Of a stretch of 62,861 nucleotides of DNA, positions 51,113-61,246 are shown piece by piece; position 1 is the first letter of the stretch; each line of letters opens with the position of its first letter. A program made the translations under genes and the position numbers. Below the pieces are notes generated by a model that made no database searches, was not told the DNA's origin, and saw only the letters and a program-made list of their open reading frames with translations. Source of the DNA: Candidatus Nanopelagicales bacterium (GTDB lineage Bacteria; Actinomycetota; Actinomycetes; S36-B12); NCBI GenBank assembly GCA_017854795.1, contig JAFMHB010000002.1, forward strand, positions 42,916 to 105,776. The letters are read 5' to 3'.

Positions 51113-52474
51113 ATGGCGACATTCGTTGATCAGACGAGTATCCACGCCCAGGGTGGCAATGGTGGGCATGGATGTGCATCCGTCATGCGGGAAAAGTTCA
51201 AGCCACTCGGCGGGCCCGACGGAGGCAATGGTGGCCGCGGTGGCGACGTCATCGCTCTGGTTGACCCACAGGTCACAACTCTCATGGAGTTTCACCACAC
51301 CCCGCATCGCACAGCCGCAAACGGCAAACCGGGACAAGGTGCACACCGTCACGGAGCTAATGCACCAGACATCGTGCTTCACGTTCCAGCGGGAACGGTT
51401 GTGCGCAGCGCAACAGGTGAGGTCCTCGCAGATCTGGTTATCCCTGGTGAAACTTTTGTTATTGCTCGAGGTGGCCGTGGAGGATTGGGTAACGCATCCC
51501 TTGCTTCTCCGAAACGAAAAGCACCAGGTTTCGCGCTGCTGGGAGAACCAGGTAGTCAAAGTGATGTAGTACTTGAACTCAAAACCGTTGCTGATGCCGC
51601 ACTTGTGGGTTTCCCCAGCGCAGGTAAGTCAAGTGTGATCGCGGCGATGAGCGCGGCACGACCAAAAATTGCTGACTACCCTTTCACAACGTTGGTTCCC
51701 AATCTTGGTGTGGTGACCGCTGGAGACGTTGTCTATACGATCGCCGATGTCCCCGGGTTGATTCCCGGCGCGAGCCAGGGTAAAGGTTTGGGTCTTGATT
51801 TCTTGCGTCACGTCGAACGTTGCAGTGTGATCATCCACGTACTCGATTGCGCGACACTTGAACCTAATCGTGATCCCCTGACAGATCTGAAAATCATTGA
51901 ATCCGAACTCACACAATATGGCGGCCTTGATGACCGACCTCGCCTCGTTGTGCTGAACAAGATTGACGTTCCTGAAGCCCGCGACCTAGCCGACATGGTG
52001 AAGCCCATGATCGAAGAAATGGGTTACCCGGTCTTTGAGATTTCAGCTGTCTCACGCGAAGGCCTGCGACCATTGAGTTTCGCAATAGCCGCACTAGTGG
52101 CCGAAAAACGTGCTGCTGAAGATTCAGTTGAGATGCCCAGAATCATTCTTACCCCTAAAGCGATTGATGAATCCGGCTTTACGGTGACCCACGAGGAAGA
52201 AGGCTTCCGGGTTCGAGGTCAACGACCTGAGCGTTGGATCCGACAAACTGATTTCAGTAATGACGAAGCGGTTGGTTACCTTGCAGATCGTCTTGCGCGA
52301 CTTGGTGTCGAAGAGGAATTGATCGCTGCTGGCGCCACGCCAGGCTGTGCGGTCATGATCGGCCCAGAAGACAATGCTGTTGTCTTCGATTGGTTTCCAG
52401 CGGTCGGTTCCGCCAACCAAGGCCCACGCGGAAGTGATTCACGGCTTGAGACTCGCACAGAGTATTTGTCCTAA
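51113..52474 (+). CDS. obgE: Obg GTPase (CgtA)
   Basis: 453 residues. Glycine-rich Obg fold at the N-terminus ([20 protein letters not shown]), a G domain with P-loop GFPSAGKSS, switch [10 protein letters not shown] and NKID, and a C-terminal OCT domain ([18 protein letters not shown]). It binds the 50S subunit in ribosome assembly and stress signalling. ATG after AGGTAGGTGA. Stop and proB start share one base (TAATG). Confidence 0.96.
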   Translation: MATFVDQTSIHAQGGNGGHGCASVMREKFKPLGGPDGGNGGRGGDVIALVDPQVTTLMEFHHTPHRTAANGKPGQGAHRHGANAPDIVLHVPAGTVVRSATGEVLADLVIPGETFVIARGGRGGLGNASLASPKRKAPGFALLGEPGSQSDVVLELKTVADAALVGFPSAGKSSVIAAMSAARPKIADYPFTTLVPNLGVVTAGDVVYTIADVPGLIPGASQGKGLGLDFLRHVERCSVIIHVLDCATLEPNRDPLTDLKIIESELTQYGGLDDRPRLVVLNKIDVPEARDLADMVKPMIEEMGYPVFEISAVSREGLRPLSFAIAALVAEKRAAEDSVEMPRIILTPKAIDESGFTVTHEEEGFRVRGQRPERWIRQTDFSNDEAVGYLADRLARLGVEEELIAAGATPGCAVMIGPEDNAVVFDWFPAVGSANQGPRGSDSRLETRTEYLS

Positions 52475-53598
52475 TGACAACAACAAGGAATTCAATAGCG
52501 CGAGCTAATCGCATTGTTGTCAAAATCGGTTCCTCCTCTTTGTCATCCGTTGGTGGTGGACTCAAGAAGGACGTAATCGATCGACTCGCTGACGCGGTGG
52601 CCCGGCGCCGCAACAGCGGGCACGAAATCGTGCTTGTTTCCAGCGGAGCGATCTCAACCGGTATGCCAGCATTGGGTTTGACCAAGCGACCGAAGGACCT
52701 CCCCACCCAGCAGGCGGCGGCCAGTGTTGGCCAAGGAATTCTATTGGCTGCTTACACGGCGGCGTTTGCACGGCACAACATAACTGTTGGGCAAGTTCTC
52801 CTTACAAGTGAAGACGTTACGCGCCGCAGCCACTACCGAAATGCTCAACTGACATTTAACAGGCTACTCGAACTTGATGTGCTCCCGATTGTCAACGAGA
52901 ACGACACGGTAGCGACGGATGAGATCCGGTTGGGTGACAACGATCGCCTTGCAGCACTCGTCGCCCATGTCACTAATGCGCAGGCGCTCATTTTGTTATC
53001 GGACGTTGACGGGCTCTATGACGGACCACCACACCGCCCGGACTCACGGCATGTTCCGGAAGTTGGACATCACTCTGAACTCGCCAACATGCGAATTGGG
53101 GGGATTGGCTCCGAAGGAATCGGCAGTGGCGGTATGGCTACCAAAGTTCAGGCTGCTCGCATTGCATCTGCTGCTGGCGTCCCAACTCTGCTTGCTGCAA
53201 CCAACCAGATCAGCGACGCATTAGGGGATGCAAGTGTTGGTACGGCATTTGCATCAACGGGTAAACGCGGTTCACTGCGTAACCTTTGGCTGGCGCATGC
53301 AACCACACCGACCGGTTCGGTGATCCTTGATTCTGGCGCCGTCGAGGCGGTCGCCGTGCGAAGACTTTCACTGCTCCCCGCTGGAATTACTCAAGTAACC
53401 GGAATGTTCCTTGCAGGTGACCCGGTTGACATCTGTGGACCTGATGGACTCCCATTTGCTCGCGGAATCGTTACCTATGACTCAGCCGAAATTCCCGAAA
53501 TACTTGGCCGCAACACCAAAGAACTAGCAAGCGAGCGTGGAGCAGCCTATGAACGCGAGGTTATTCACCGTGATGACCTTGTTCTCCTTGAACTCTGA
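52474..53598 (+). CDS. proB: glutamate 5-kinase
   Basis: 374 residues. N-terminal amino acid kinase fold (RIVVKIGSSSLS, IVLVSSGAISTGMPALGL, INDND-type VNENDTVATDEI) and a C-terminal PUA domain (VDICGPDGLPFARGIVTYDS). First step of proline synthesis; proA follows. ATG overlaps the obgE stop. Confidence 0.96.
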   Translation: MTTTRNSIARANRIVVKIGSSSLSSVGGGLKKDVIDRLADAVARRRNSGHEIVLVSSGAISTGMPALGLTKRPKDLPTQQAAASVGQGILLAAYTAAFARHNITVGQVLLTSEDVTRRSHYRNAQLTFNRLLELDVLPIVNENDTVATDEIRLGDNDRLAALVAHVTNAQALILLSDVDGLYDGPPHRPDSRHVPEVGHHSELANMRIGGIGSEGIGSGGMATKVQAARIASAAGVPTLLAATNQISDALGDASVGTAFASTGKRGSLRNLWLAHATTPTGSVILDSGAVEAVAVRRLSLLPAGITQVTGMFLAGDPVDICGPDGLPFARGIVTYDSAEIPEILGRNTKELASERGAAYEREVIHRDDLVLLEL

Positions 53599-53623
53599 GT
53601 TATTGACGCATTAGGCTGAAGAC

Positions 53624-54883
53624 GTGGATACGGTAAAAGAGGTAGCTCAGCGTGCGAAAATCGCTGCTCGTGAACTGCGCATGCTTACTCGGGACCAAAA
53701 AGATGAAGCACTCCGAGTAATCGCGGCCAGACTCAAAAATGAAAAAGAATTTATCTCTACCCAGAACAACAAAGACCTTGAGGTTGCGAGAGCCGATGGA
53801 ACATCCGATGCCCTCATTGACAGATTAACCCTCAACGGAGAACGCATTGAGGCAATTGCAAATGCACTCATTGATGTAGCAGCATTGCCGGATCCTGTGG
53901 GTGAAGTTGTTCGCGGTTACACCCTGCCCAATGGTTTACAGGTTCGTCAGACCCGTGTTCCTCTTGGTGTGGTGGGAATGATCTATGAAGCCCGTCCCAA
54001 TGTCACCGTTGATGCTGCCGGACTGTGCCTCAAAAGCGGTAACGCTGCGTTACTGCGGGGCTCATCGAGCGCCTACAACACAAATGTTGCCCTCATTGAC
54101 GTGATGCGAAAGGCCCTCGTTGAGGTCGGTATCTCTGAAGATGCAATTGCACTCGTTCCCGGTCACACTCACGATTCAGTAACCGAACTGATGCAAGCTC
54201 GCGGGTTGGTAGACGTCCTTATCCCTCGTGGGGGTGCATCGTTAATTCAAAATATCGTGAACAACTCACTTGTCCCCGTAATCGAAACAGGTGTCGGTAA
54301 CTGCCACGTGTACGTGGATAAAGACGCCGACCTCGACATGGCTGTCGACATCGTGCTGAACAGCAAGACACAGCGTGTCAGTGTCTGCAATGCCGCGGAA
54401 ACTCTGCTGGTCCATGAAGCGGTAGCCGAAGAATTCCTGCCCAAACTATTTGCCGAGTTCAAGGCACGCGGGGTCACGGTGCACGGTGACCAGAAAATGC
54501 AGCAGCATGCGCAGACAGCAGATGTTGAGTGGCTGCCGGTCAGCGACGAGGACTGGGCAGCGGAGTACTACTCACTGGATATTGCGGCGGGAATTGTGGC
54601 AAGTGTTGAAGAGGCCGTTGAGCACATTCTCACTTGGTCATCGGGTCACACCGAAGCCATCGTCTCGAGTAATTCCCCAACCATCTCCTATTTCACCTCT
54701 GCGGTTGACTCGGCAGCCGTGATGGTCAATGCATCAACCCGATTCACCGATGGAGGAGAGTTCGGGTTTGGTGCCGAAATCGGGATTTCCACCCAGAAAC
54801 TTCACGCTAGAGGCCCCATGGGTCTCACCGAGCTCACCACAACCACCTTTATCGTCTCGGGCAACGGTCAAGTCCGAAAATAG
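53624..54883 (+). CDS. proA: gamma-glutamyl phosphate reductase
   Basis: 419 residues of ALDH-like fold. Catalytic cysteine in [31 protein letters not shown] and [19 protein letters not shown] are family marks. It makes glutamate semialdehyde for proline. GTG start has no Shine-Dalgarno, but TAGGCT (53612-53617) ends six bases upstream, so it may be leaderless. Confidence 0.96.
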   Translation: MDTVKEVAQRAKIAARELRMLTRDQKDEALRVIAARLKNEKEFISTQNNKDLEVARADGTSDALIDRLTLNGERIEAIANALIDVAALPDPVGEVVRGYTLPNGLQVRQTRVPLGVVGMIYEARPNVTVDAAGLCLKSGNAALLRGSSSAYNTNVALIDVMRKALVEVGISEDAIALVPGHTHDSVTELMQARGLVDVLIPRGGASLIQNIVNNSLVPVIETGVGNCHVYVDKDADLDMAVDIVLNSKTQRVSVCNAAETLLVHEAVAEEFLPKLFAEFKARGVTVHGDQKMQQHAQTADVEWLPVSDEDWAAEYYSLDIAAGIVASVEEAVEHILTWSSGHTEAIVSSNSPTISYFTSAVDSAAVMVNASTRFTDGGEFGFGAEIGISTQKLHARGPMGLTELTTTTFIVSGNGQVRK

Positions 54884-54925
54884 TGACCGGGTAGAGTGTC
54901 GGTAGGAAATGAGTGAGGGAGCCCC

Positions 54926-55075
54926 GTGGATTTTTCAGTAGCAGCGCGAGTAAGTGAAGTCTTGGCCAGTGAAGAGGGCGGGAGTGTTGTCAGCCCCTAC
55001 ATTATTGGGGGATTTGGTTTCCTGACTCTAGTTGTGTTGTTGGTCATCACCGTCATGATTAATGTAGACCGTTAA
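54926..55075 (+). CDS. 49-residue single-pass membrane protein
   Basis: GTG start with GAGGGAG just upstream. A short polar N-terminus (MDFSVAARVSEVLASEEGG) is followed by one membrane helix (GGFGFLTLVVLLVITVMI) and ends NVDR. No known domain. A small membrane ORF in the proA-nadD gap, on the same strand and 6 bp before the nadD start, so very likely expressed. Confidence 0.7.
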   Translation: MDFSVAARVSEVLASEEGGSVVSPYIIGGFGFLTLVVLLVITVMINVDR

Positions 55076-55081
55076 CATTTC

Positions 55082-55678
55082 GTGCAGTTTCGGATCGGAA
55101 TTCTTGGTGGATCATTTGATCCGATCCACCTAGCCCACTTGGAAGCAGCAAGAATTGCCCGTGACAAATTGGATCTTGACTTTGTCTATTTAGTTCCTGC
55201 GGGCAACCCGTATCACCGTGACCATGTTGTTGCCAGTACCGAAGCGCGACTGGCCATGTGTGAGTTAGCTGCCCAAGGACATGACTGGCTGAAAGTGAGC
55301 AAGGTTGACACAGATCGGATCGGAAACACTTACACGATTGACACGATTAGTGACCTTGCGGGCGAATTCACGCGAGATTTCCCCAATGACAGTGTTGAGT
55401 GGTTCCTGATTTTGGGAGCTGACGCCTACAAAAACTTCCCCCAGTGGAAGCAACCTGAAGAGATTACGAAGAATGTGAGCATCGTAGTTGTTTCACGGCC
55501 AGGAGAGGACAACCAGGAACTTGAACTCTTCCCATGTCATTTCATTGATGTTCCGGGCTGGGAGATTTCCAGTACCCAAGTCAGACTCGCAGCTAAAAAC
55601 AACGAAACATTCGATGAACTAGTACCCACCAGCGTTTCTCAATACATCAAGACTAACAAGCTCTACGCCAACCAATGA
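55082..55678 (+). CDS. nadD: nicotinate-nucleotide adenylyltransferase
   Basis: 198 residues. Nucleotidyltransferase start GILGGSFDPIHLAHLEAA with the HxxH motif, and ISSTQVR near the end. It makes nicotinic acid adenine dinucleotide in NAD synthesis. GTG start. Conserved nadD-rsfS-gpgP order. Confidence 0.95.
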   Translation: MQFRIGILGGSFDPIHLAHLEAARIARDKLDLDFVYLVPAGNPYHRDHVVASTEARLAMCELAAQGHDWLKVSKVDTDRIGNTYTIDTISDLAGEFTRDFPNDSVEWFLILGADAYKNFPQWKQPEEITKNVSIVVVSRPGEDNQELELFPCHFIDVPGWEISSTQVRLAAKNNETFDELVPTSVSQYIKTNKLYANQ

Positions 55679-55697
55679 GATAGGAAACCTTAACCAG

Positions 55698-56072
55698 ATG
55701 CCCGCATTACAAAGTGCCATCGACTCTGCATTAATTGCCGCTCAAGCGGCCGCCGAAAAACTAGCGACCGACATTGTGATCCTTGATGTCAGTGAACAAC
55801 TCGTGATCACCGACTGCTTCGTGCTGTGCTCGGGAGCTAATGAGTTGCAGGTCAGATCCATTGTCAACGCCATTGAAGAAGCCCTTCACTTGGCGGGGGA
55901 GAAGCGCTTACGCAAGGAGGGAGCTGGGGAAGCCACCTGGATTCTGATTGATTACGGCGACATCGTGGTCCACGTTCAATTGGCGGAAGAGCGCATCCAT
56001 TATGCGATTGAGCGGCTATGGAAAGACTGCCCGGTAATTCCATTACCTGAGTCAATAAATCTGGAGCGCTAG
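55698..56072 (+). CDS. rsfS: ribosomal silencing factor RsfS
   Basis: 124 residues with the family core DIVILDVSEQLVITDCFVLC and GEATWILIDYGDIVVHVQ. It binds L14 and blocks subunit joining when nutrients are low. ATG 19 bp after nadD. Confidence 0.95.
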   Translation: MPALQSAIDSALIAAQAAAEKLATDIVILDVSEQLVITDCFVLCSGANELQVRSIVNAIEEALHLAGEKRLRKEGAGEATWILIDYGDIVVHVQLAEERIHYAIERLWKDCPVIPLPESINLER

Positions 56073-56074
56073 CC

Positions 56075-56725
56075 GTGACTTACGGACGCAAGGTTATTTT
56101 TTGGCGGCACGGTCGAACACATTGGAATGCGGAGCGACGCTTCCAAGGCCAAACCGACATCCCATTGGATGAAGTTGGTATCGAGCAAGCAAATGATGCA
56201 GCGCGACTATTAACTGGACTGCGACCAGCCAGAATTATCTCCTCAGATTTAGTTCGAGCTTCCCGCACAGCCCAGGCATTGTCAGAATTAGTGAATATTG
56301 ACGTTGAGACATTTACCGGACTGCGGGAAACACATGCCGGAACTTGGGAAGGCCAAACAAGGGATGAATTAGTTGCCAACCACGGTGATGAACTGGCAGC
56401 CTGGGCCGCCGGATCAAATCTTCGACCGGGTGGCGGTGAAACACGGATGGAGGTTGCCCAGCGGGTGATTGATGTAATCAACCAGGAAATCATTCACGTC
56501 AAAGAGAATGAAACCCTCGTGGTCGTAACCCATGGTGGTAGTGCGAGGGCAGCAATTGCGATGATGTTGGAACTGCCGCCAGAGCACTGGGCCGCCTTCG
56601 GAGTTCTGAGTAACTGCGCATGGTCGGTTTTGAGTGAAAAGGATTCACCATATGGCCCAGCTTGGCGACTACAGGAATACAACGCCAAGTCACTTCCCGT
56701 CCCAGCCCTAGGAGATGACAGCTAG
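56075..56725 (+). CDS. histidine phosphatase, GpgP-like (glucosyl-3-phosphoglycerate phosphatase)
   Basis: 216 residues with the catalytic RHG motif (FWRHGRTHWNAE, H12) and the second histidine in VVVTHGGSARA. The position directly after nadD and rsfS matches Mycobacterium Rv2419c (GpgP), which makes glucosylglycerate. An octT-like gene, its usual neighbour, lies 5.4 kb further on. The substrate is assigned from synteny. GTG start 2 bp after rsfS. Confidence 0.8.
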   Translation: MTYGRKVIFWRHGRTHWNAERRFQGQTDIPLDEVGIEQANDAARLLTGLRPARIISSDLVRASRTAQALSELVNIDVETFTGLRETHAGTWEGQTRDELVANHGDELAAWAAGSNLRPGGGETRMEVAQRVIDVINQEIIHVKENETLVVVTHGGSARAAIAMMLELPPEHWAAFGVLSNCAWSVLSEKDSPYGPAWRLQEYNAKSLPVPALGDDS

Positions 56726-56781
56726 AACCTCACGGCTATGCTTTGTCCTCCCAACAAAGCAATCATTAATTGCTGTAACTT

Positions 56782-56854
56782 GGGGCTGTGGCGCAGCTGG
56801 TAGCGCACCTGCATGGCATGCAGGGGGTCAGGGGTTCGAGTCCCCTCAGCTCCA
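56782..56854 (+). tRNA. tRNA-Ala (anticodon GGC)
   Basis: Cloverleaf complete: GGGGCTG pairs with CAGCTCC, anticodon stem CCTGC/GCAGG encloses loop ATGGCAT giving anticodon GGC, T arm GGGGTTCGAGTCCCC, discriminator A. No encoded CCA. Confidence 0.95.
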
Positions 56855-57224
56855 CTTCTTCCTAGGTTTCCATCTGGAAAATCTAGAATCACAAACCTTT
56901 TGCAGGATCGATGGAACGCGAATCTAACGGGCATCAAGCCATGCTAACTACTGGTCGCACCTAATTAATTGAAGAGTTTCTTTGGTCTGGAGTGTTGGTG
57001 CTCTCGAGAGGTTTTGTGTGGACTCTGCAGTGAGTGATTCTCAGGTAGCGTTCAATGGCGAATGAGGGGTCATCCGTGGTCTGAACCATGGGGCGCATCA
57101 CCCACTCTTGACAGCACCACAAACATGTGTTCTAGTTCACCCTACATTCTTCCGGAGCACGGTCCATTCATCGAAAGGTGTTTGTTCCGGTGAAACGAAC
57201 ACCTGAGAGCGGGACGCGACAAAA
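56855..57224. other. 370-bp intergenic region before the subtilase
   Basis: No ORF above 20 codons with a credible start. A short stem (CCGTGGT-CTGA-ACCATGG, about 57074-57091) and a promoter candidate are the only structures I see. No copy of the tRNA-Ala 3' end is visible. Confidence 0.5.
57108..57136 (+). promoter_or_regulatory. possible promoter of the subtilase gene
   Basis: TTGACA (57108-57113) with TCTAGT (57131-57136) at 17-bp spacing. The -35 is perfect and the -10 matches four of six. It would give a leader of about 80 nt. Confidence 0.4.
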
Positions 57225-59570
57225 ATGTTCTTAAACAAGGCTTCCTTTAGCAAGGTATTTACAGCGTTGGCATCGGCATTCCTGTTGATTCTTCCGATTA
57301 CCGTCGTCCAAGCAAACGAGCCAAATGCTTCAATTCAGGAGTCGAGCAAGATTGCGTTGCCTCCTAGCGCGGAGTTGATCCGACCGATCAGCAGCGTGAT
57401 CGTCAAATACAAAGCGGGTGTTCCAGCCGAACAAGGCGGCATGGTCACCGGACAGAGCGTCGTTCCGCAAGGAGTTGATCTTGAAAATCCGCGCGCAGCT
57501 GGCGGTGGTGCCACAGTTGTTGAGCTTGAACAACCGGTAGTGCTAGCCGAAGCTGAGCAAATCGCGGATGCCTTGCAAAGCGATCCGCGTGTTGAGTGGG
57601 CCGAACCCAATGGTTGGGCTTTCCCCAGTACTTATCCCGCATCGCCCCCTAATGACACCGACTACGGCGATCTTTGGGGTCTGTGGGACACCTACGGGGT
57701 TCAGGTGGGTTCCAGCGTCACCAACATGACTCCTGCTTGGACAACCAGTCGAGGGGATGGAATTGTCGTCGCGGTGCTCGACACCGGTCAGATCGCGCAT
57801 CCGGACCTCGACGGGAACACTCTTCCTGGCTATGACTTCGTCAGCAGTTATGTACCCGGGTCTGCGATCTGCGTTGAGGACGGCACTCCTGTTGAACTGA
57901 TTCGCGCAGTTGGCATGTCTCTCCCTAACAGCAATTTGGACGGCGATGTCCTCGACACGGATGACTACGGCGCTGTGGGTCGTGACAGCAATCCACTTGA
58001 TCCAGGTGACTGGGGTAACAGTTACGGCTGCGATGATTTCGATAACGTCGAATCAACGTTTAGGTCGTCTAGTTGGCATGGAACGCACGTCGCCGGCACC
58101 GTTGCCGCGGTGACAAATAATGCGGTGGGCGTCTCAGGTGTAGCGCCCAATGCCAAGATCGTGCCGGTTCGTGTTATGGGATATGGCGGCGGCCAAGAAT
58201 CCGACATTGCTGATGCCATACGTTGGGCAGCCGGTTTAGAGGTGCCAGGTGTTCCCATAAATGGTAACAAGCGAGCGGACGTTATCAACATGTCCCTTGG
58301 GCGCTCAGGTGCATGTGGCAACTCGTATCAGGAGGCCATCGATGCGGCCCGTGCGGCTGGTTCCATTGTTGTTGTGGCCGCTGGCAACGAAGATCAAGAC
58401 GTAGCAAACTCCTCCCCAGCAAATTGCAACGGAGTCATTAGCGTCGCCGCGATAAACGCTGACGGAAACCGATCCTGGTACTCCAACTACGGTTCCGGCA
58501 TCACAATTGCCGCTCCCGGTGGCGCAGGAGGCACAGGTGAGGACCCCGGCATCCTGTCAACCTACAGTTCTACAGCGACCGGTCCGGGCTACCCCGGCGG
58601 TGAAACTGGTTATCCTGGTCCAGTCTCGGGCCCACCAGTCTCTAGCTATGACTCTATCTCCGGGACCAGCATGGCGACACCGCATGTGGCCGGAGTAGTC
58701 GCCCTGATGCTGTCCGCGCCCGGTGGCCCACGCAGTGAAACTGCTGTTCGAACGCTCTTGCAGAACGCCGCTCAGCCCTTTGCCAATGACCTGGTTTGTG
58801 ATCCGACGGAGTCAGAGAAAACCTGTGGTGTGGGAATAGCCAACGCTGCGGCGTTCACCGCACCTCAGTTAACCGGGATGAGTTCCAATACGAGTGTCCC
58901 CTCTGGTGGTGCAAGCGTGGTGATCAATGGGTCAAATCTTGCAAGCGTGACCTCACTGCGGTTCGGCGATTCGGCGGTGACAATTACCTCGGTGACACCA
59001 ACGCAGATCACCGCTATCGTCCCACCCAACCCCGCGGGTTCGGTGGCGGTCACAGTCCGCAGTATCTCGGGTCAAAGCAACCGACTGACGTTCACCTACG
59101 CCGATCCGGCGCCTCCTGCTCCGCCTGCTCCTGCGCCAGATCCAGATCCAGTGCCAGTACCGACCCCTCCAACAACTCCTCCAACAACACCGCTTCCTAA
59201 CCCGGATCCATCCCCCGTTACACCAATGCAACCCAACCTGGTTGACGTAGTTCGGGGTTTAAGCCCAATTCAGGTGCAACGACTCAGTAGAACCGAATTA
59301 GCACAGTTGACCCCACAAGCGTTCGCAGTAATGACGCCGGCTCAAGTTCGCGCATTGCGTCCAAATCAGATCACTCCACAGATCAGTCGAGCAAGTTTGC
59401 GCGCGCTTTCTCCCAAGGCTGTGCGGGCGCTGCAGCCACGCACCCTTAATGCCTTTCGACCTGGGCAAATCCTTGCTCTCACCCCCCGACAAGTTCGAGA
59501 ACTCAGGCCCTCGCAAATTGCAGGCCTTGGACCGTTAAAACGCGAGATCATTGCGAGTAAACGCAATTAG
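57225..59570 (+). CDS. secreted subtilisin-like serine protease with IPT domain and C-terminal repeats
   Basis: 781 residues. Signal peptide (residues 1-31, ending VVQANE), then a prodomain-like part (SSVIVKYKAG). The S8 catalytic triad is D186 (VLDTGQIAHPD), H285 (SSWHGTHVAG) and S482 (SGTSMATPHVAG), with oxyanion Asn in VVAAGNEDQD. An IPT/TIG domain (about 545-625) and a Pro-rich linker follow. The last 105 residues repeat the pattern LTPxQVRxLxPxQI. The tail may anchor the enzyme to the wall (inference). It is not part of the conserved backbone. Confidence 0.9.
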   Translation: MFLNKASFSKVFTALASAFLLILPITVVQANEPNASIQESSKIALPPSAELIRPISSVIVKYKAGVPAEQGGMVTGQSVVPQGVDLENPRAAGGGATVVELEQPVVLAEAEQIADALQSDPRVEWAEPNGWAFPSTYPASPPNDTDYGDLWGLWDTYGVQVGSSVTNMTPAWTTSRGDGIVVAVLDTGQIAHPDLDGNTLPGYDFVSSYVPGSAICVEDGTPVELIRAVGMSLPNSNLDGDVLDTDDYGAVGRDSNPLDPGDWGNSYGCDDFDNVESTFRSSSWHGTHVAGTVAAVTNNAVGVSGVAPNAKIVPVRVMGYGGGQESDIADAIRWAAGLEVPGVPINGNKRADVINMSLGRSGACGNSYQEAIDAARAAGSIVVVAAGNEDQDVANSSPANCNGVISVAAINADGNRSWYSNYGSGITIAAPGGAGGTGEDPGILSTYSSTATGPGYPGGETGYPGPVSGPPVSSYDSISGTSMATPHVAGVVALMLSAPGGPRSETAVRTLLQNAAQPFANDLVCDPTESEKTCGVGIANAAAFTAPQLTGMSSNTSVPSGGASVVINGSNLASVTSLRFGDSAVTITSVTPTQITAIVPPNPAGSVAVTVRSISGQSNRLTFTYADPAPPAPPAPAPDPDPVPVPTPPTTPPTTPLPNPDPSPVTPMQPNLVDVVRGLSPIQVQRLSRTELAQLTPQAFAVMTPAQVRALRPNQITPQISRASLRALSPKAVRALQPRTLNAFRPGQILALTPRQVRELRPSQIAGLGPLKREIIASKRN

Positions 59571-59731
59571 GTTGTGTTGGGCGTAAATTTTCGTCCACCT
59601 TCATCATACACTTGCGTTTTCTCACGCAGATAGAAATTGCTAGGCCCTCACAGTGAGTTGCTTAAGTGTGTAATCTGGGGGCATCAGTTCAGGAGTTGGG
59701 CTGGCAACCCAAAAGCGACGAAAGGCACCCT

Positions 59732-61213
59732 GTGTCTCTAACACTCCCAAAAACAATACGCACCCAGGCATACATTGATGGAGCATTTGTTGACGCTGCA
59801 AATGGCGAGACTTTTGATTCACTGGCCCCTGCGACGGGTGAGGTTATTACTCGAATTGCAGCGTGCACCGACGTCGACGTTGACAAAGCGGTGGCATCTG
59901 CTCGGGCAGCATTTGAATCGGGTTCGTGGAGCGGTAAGTCACCGGCCGATCGCAAAGTTATCCTGCTCAAACTTGCTGACTTAATCGAAGAAAATGCTGA
60001 GGAATTAGCAGTAACCGAATCAATTGATGCTGGCAAGCCGATCACCGAGTGCCGCACATTTGACATCCCTGACGTTGTGAACACCATGCGTTGGTATGCA
60101 GAAGCCGCTGACAAAGTATTTGGGAAAATTTCACCCACTGGACCTGATTCCTTGGGCATGATTGTCCGCGAGCCTATTGGTGTTGTTGGGGCTGTTTTGC
60201 CCTGGAATTTCCCAGCCGCAATGCTCGCATGGAAACTTGGACCAGCTTTGGCGGCAGGAAACTCCATTATTGTGAAACCCGCCGAGTTGTCATCACTGAC
60301 CACACTTCGGATTGCTGAGCTTGCAACCCAGGCAGGTGTTCCTGACGGAGTATTCAACGTGGTTACCGGGCTTGGGCACATTGCCGGCAAAGCTCTCGGA
60401 CTTCACATGGATGTTGACTTGATTGCATTCACAGGTTCAACCGAGGTTGGCCGAATCTTTCTCACCTACTCCGCCCAAAGCAACATGAAGGAAATTGTTT
60501 TGGAAATGGGTGGCAAGAGCCCCCAGATTGTTATGGCGGACTGTGCAAACAAGATTGACACAATTGCCGAAGAACTCGCCGTGGGTAGCTTCTGGAACAG
60601 TGGGCAGAACTGCAGCGCTGGCTCACGCATTCTGGTTCATAATTCAATTCGTAGTGAAATCGTTGCTGCTCTCACAAAGGTTGCTAAAAGTCGGATTGTC
60701 GGGGATCCCTCTGATCCGGATACAGCCCTTGGTCCAGTAATCGAAGAAGCGGCACTGGATCGAATCTTGGATTACGTTAACGGAGCCAAGGCGCAAGGCG
60801 CGCAAGTTGCCTGCGGCGGTGAGCGGCTGTTCGAAGAAACCGGTGGCTGGTTCGTCGGACCCACGATCCTTAATGGTGTGACCCCCAGCATGACCGTTGC
60901 TAAAGAGGAAATCTTTGGACCTGTAGTCAGTGTTATTGGCTTTGACACAGAAGAAGACGCAATCACAATTGCTAACGGAACCGAGTACGGCTTGGCGGCC
61001 GTGATCTACACCGATGAACTGGAAACAGCGATCCGGATGGCTCGAGCGGTCCGAGCGGGAACGGTTGCGATCAACGGGTATTCCGAAGGGGATATCAGTA
61101 CCCCGTTCGGTGGATACAAGTTGTCAGGATTCGGGGGTCGCGATAACGGGATCGAAGCACTTGAGCAGTACACCGAACTGAAGACCATCTGGATCACCTT
61201 GCGCAACAGTTAA
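59732..61213 (+). CDS. NAD(P)-dependent aldehyde dehydrogenase
   Basis: 493 residues from GTG 59732, with AAAGG upstream; the open frame extends to 59666 but that part is not ALDH-like. ALDH marks: PWNFPAAMLAWKLGPALAAG, FTGSTEVGR, catalytic Glu E258 (LEMGGKSPQ) and Cys C294 (SGQNCSAGSR). It resembles gamma-aminobutyraldehyde/PuuC-type enzymes, but the substrate is not certain. Its neighbours are unrelated. A small CTGCTGCAG palindrome follows the stop. Confidence 0.88.
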   Translation: MSLTLPKTIRTQAYIDGAFVDAANGETFDSLAPATGEVITRIAACTDVDVDKAVASARAAFESGSWSGKSPADRKVILLKLADLIEENAEELAVTESIDAGKPITECRTFDIPDVVNTMRWYAEAADKVFGKISPTGPDSLGMIVREPIGVVGAVLPWNFPAAMLAWKLGPALAAGNSIIVKPAELSSLTTLRIAELATQAGVPDGVFNVVTGLGHIAGKALGLHMDVDLIAFTGSTEVGRIFLTYSAQSNMKEIVLEMGGKSPQIVMADCANKIDTIAEELAVGSFWNSGQNCSAGSRILVHNSIRSEIVAALTKVAKSRIVGDPSDPDTALGPVIEEAALDRILDYVNGAKAQGAQVACGGERLFEETGGWFVGPTILNGVTPSMTVAKEEIFGPVVSVIGFDTEEDAITIANGTEYGLAAVIYTDELETAIRMARAVRAGTVAINGYSEGDISTPFGGYKLSGFGGRDNGIEALEQYTELKTIWITLRNS

Positions 61214-61246
61214 AGAACGGACTGCTGCAGGAAATGAGAATTGGGG

